Source: Bugula neritina
Lineage: Eukaryota; Bryozoa; Gymnolaemata; Cheilostomatida; Bugulidae
Assembly: GCA_964035545.1 (NCBI GenBank)
Contig: OZ037765.1
Location: 15,370,698-15,434,697, forward strand
DNA: 64,000 bases
Reading direction: 5' to 3'
The notes below the pieces were generated by a model. That model had not been told where the DNA came from, searched no databases, and was given only the letters and a program-made list of their open reading frames with translations. The position numbers were made by a program, and so were the translations under genes. Below, piece by piece: positions 62,635 through 64,000 of this stretch. The number at the start of each line of letters is the position of its first letter. Position 1 is the first letter of the stretch.

Positions 62635-63530
62635 CACAGTTGGTTTAAGGTCATTACTTTCCAGATTCAGGCACTGCTTTATGTTATATATAAACGGTTT
62701 CCAGGAGATAGCTCGAACAGTTTTTGTCTCACATTAATACATTTTACATGAAAAGATAGCTCTTGCATTCCTCTTTCATATACTTTTTTAATTTTTCAAT
62801 AAAAAATTTTCTGAGAAAGTTGTTGCATAATAAGTAAAATTTTACACCCTCCATGTTCCACTGCTGTAGCACAGGGGATCCATTTTACAAAGTTTAAAAG
62901 TTAAACTTGACATTCCTTGATATGTTTTCTCTAATATACTTTCTTTGTTTTTTGAAATTCTGTTTATGCTCTTCACAATTTGGTAAAAACATACACCATT
63001 TTTCAAGTTTCACTGCAATTTTCTAAATTCTTCATATGGTGGTTCTAGCTACGCTCCTGTGACTAATTATAACATTCCTAGTACGTTTGCCGCTCTGCGC
63101 TATCACAATAACATATAGTACCCTCTCGCACAAATTGGCAATCTATTGGATTTCTGCCAATATAATGTTCCCTGTTTTACTTTAGCACTCAGCTGAATCA
63201 TCTCACTAGTTACAATAATATATTGAAAATGCCTCAGCACAACACAATTCTTTGTTTGTTTGGCAGAGTTAATTTCAGCTAAATCACTTCACTTTACAGT
63301 CTTGTCAGTAAAGGTCTGTCTATAGTGCAGCAGGTGCACTTTCAGTTTCTCTAATTCACATATAATTATTTTAAGTACATTGTATTCTATAAGATCAATT
63401 TAAAGTTTAGTCCAGTGTTCAGTATCTAATTATTATGCATGTATGTTGTCTTACTGTTGAACAAAAGTTAAAAAAACTTTACAATTATAGCCATATTTAT
63501 TATACATGCGTAGGATTTGCATAAGTTGAC
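62635..63530. other. AT-rich non-repetitive flank, no gene seen
   Basis: Ordinary AT-rich DNA begins at CACAGTTGG. No satellite unit is found to the right of the junction. A 73-codon plus-strand frame (62,516-62,737) crosses the junction, with its first half in satellite, so I do not accept it as a gene. AATAAA at 62,798-62,803 and TATATATAAA at 62,685-62,694 are expected by chance at this composition. A 6-bp inverted repeat AAAGTT/AACTTT lies at 63,464-63,480. No exon, RNA gene or transposon end could be supported. Confidence 0.6.
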
Positions 63531-63611
63531 AAAAAAATTGCAACAAAACAGGGTTGAACCATGACCACCCAACTCGTCACTGACGCCTCTAACCTCTGGA
63601 CCACGCTTTTA
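63531..63611 (-). mobile_element. tRNA-like SINE head (Pol III promoter remnant)
   Basis: On the minus strand, TGGTCCAGAGG (63,603-63,593) fits the tRNA A box and GGTTCAACCC (63,560-63,551) fits the B box, 32 bp apart. A run of seven T (63,537-63,531) follows 13 bp after the B box, where a Pol III terminator would sit. The strand therefore has promoter order A box, B box, T-run within 81 bp. A true tRNA is unlikely: the acceptor strands do not pair, I find no anticodon stem, and only a weak D stem (GTC/GGC) and a partial T stem are visible. I infer a tRNA-derived SINE head or a decayed tRNA pseudogene. No body, tail or clear target-site duplication was identified. Confidence 0.5.
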
Positions 63612-64000
63612 TCTTTTATCTATATGAGTAACTATCATTACATAAATATTTCGCGCGCAAATGGGTTATAATTATTAGGCTGTCAATTCATGTTGATAGC
63701 AGTGAACTGTTGCAATAGTCTCGGGTTACTAGCAAAGCTAATGGTTTTGAACAAATAACCCAAAAGTTTAAAAATAAGTAGCTTGCATATTACTAGCTAC
63801 AAAAACGGGTCTGAAATAGACTGGTAAAGCAAGCTCTTATTGTAGAGTTTGCAGATGTGCTCTAAAATAAAACTTAAACTGTATGCTATTACATAAGTAT
63901 TTGTATGCGAGAGATAAATGGACATTACTGAGTTTCTGGAAAACAACATACTTGAAGTTAACTTTGACAATGGTGTGTTATTTTCATCATAGCTAGCCTA
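63612..64000. other. AT-rich flank, right end of window
   Basis: AT-rich sequence with no supported gene. It contains a small CpG cluster (TTTCGCGCG at 63,649-63,657) in otherwise CpG-poor DNA. A 24-codon plus-strand frame at 63,918-63,992 starts MDITEFLENN and has an in-frame TAA directly before its ATG. Its residues look protein-like, but it is too short to call and the window ends just after it. Confidence 0.5.

Noticed and set aside
122-62637. Hundreds of minus-strand open frames of 60-385 codons
   Set aside because: They occur in all three phases over the same DNA, share one ten-residue pattern set by the 10-bp unit, and lack recognisable domains. They follow from a stop-free repeat, not from coding selection.
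62685-62694. TATA box (TATATATAAA) next to the array
   Set aside because: Such strings are common by chance in AT-rich DNA, and no gene follows.
62516-62737. Plus-strand 73-codon frame
   Set aside because: It crosses the satellite/flank junction, its first half is translated satellite, and the flank part matches no family I recognise.
62798-62803. AATAAA polyadenylation signal (also at 63,866-63,871)
   Set aside because: There is no upstream coding sequence on the same strand, and the hexamer is expected by chance.
63531-63611. Functional tRNA gene
   Set aside because: Acceptor strands do not pair and no anticodon stem-loop can be formed in the expected place, despite good A and B boxes.
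63649-63657. E2F-like site TTTCGCGCG
   Set aside because: A single short match without a promoter or gene nearby; noted only as a small CpG cluster.

Overview
The window is almost entirely one giant tandem-repeat (satellite) array. It runs from base 1, where it is already in progress, to about base 62,634, and is followed by about 1.37 kb of unrelated AT-rich single-copy-looking DNA. I find no credible protein-coding gene in the array. The many long open frames on the minus strand are artefacts. The 10-bp unit read on the minus strand contains no stop codon in any phase, and because 10 is not a multiple of 3, all three frames give the same low-complexity ten-residue pattern (of the type YFSMLQYVAV). 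On the plus strand the same unit brings a stop (TGA or TAA) into every frame within a few units. Array size, a tRNA-like SINE-type element in the flank and the absence of genes all point to a nuclear eukaryotic genome, most likely heterochromatin assembled from long reads. The lineage cannot be read from the sequence. An animal is plausible but not shown.

Array structure. The unit is 10 bp, in two types: M1 = GAAATAYACT and M2 = GYAACATACT. They mostly alternate, giving a 20-bp dimer, with frequent M2-M2 doublets. Point variants of these units form a fixed library of recognisable blocks, and the blocks are assembled into higher-order repeats (HORs) of about 1.3 to 4.4 kb. Nearly all HORs carry the marker ATTATGAATT.

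Layout. (i) 1-3,430: most diverged copies. (ii) 3,430-16,200: irregular HORs of about 1.3-2.2 kb, including a roughly 2.3-kb block repeated 3.18 kb downstream. (iii) 16,200-23,725: HORs including a roughly 3-kb block repeated at +4,356/4,366. (iv) 23,725-37,495 and 38,477-47,451: two copies of a very large segment. The second copy is shorter by exactly one 2,618-bp and one 2,178-bp unit. (v) 47,452-49,353: hybrid linker. (vi) 49,354-62,210: alternating 3,223-bp (A) and 2,503-bp (B) HORs in the order A-B-A-B, then a B/A hybrid. (vii) 62,210-62,634: an old-type terminal block whose closest relative lies 49 kb away. (viii) 62,635-64,000: non-repetitive flank with a minus-strand tRNA-like SINE head.

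The biology on view is satellite evolution by unequal crossover, block amplification and conversion, not a gene system. Offsets between copies come from matching landmark strings and checking constant spacing at several points. Percent identities were not computed.
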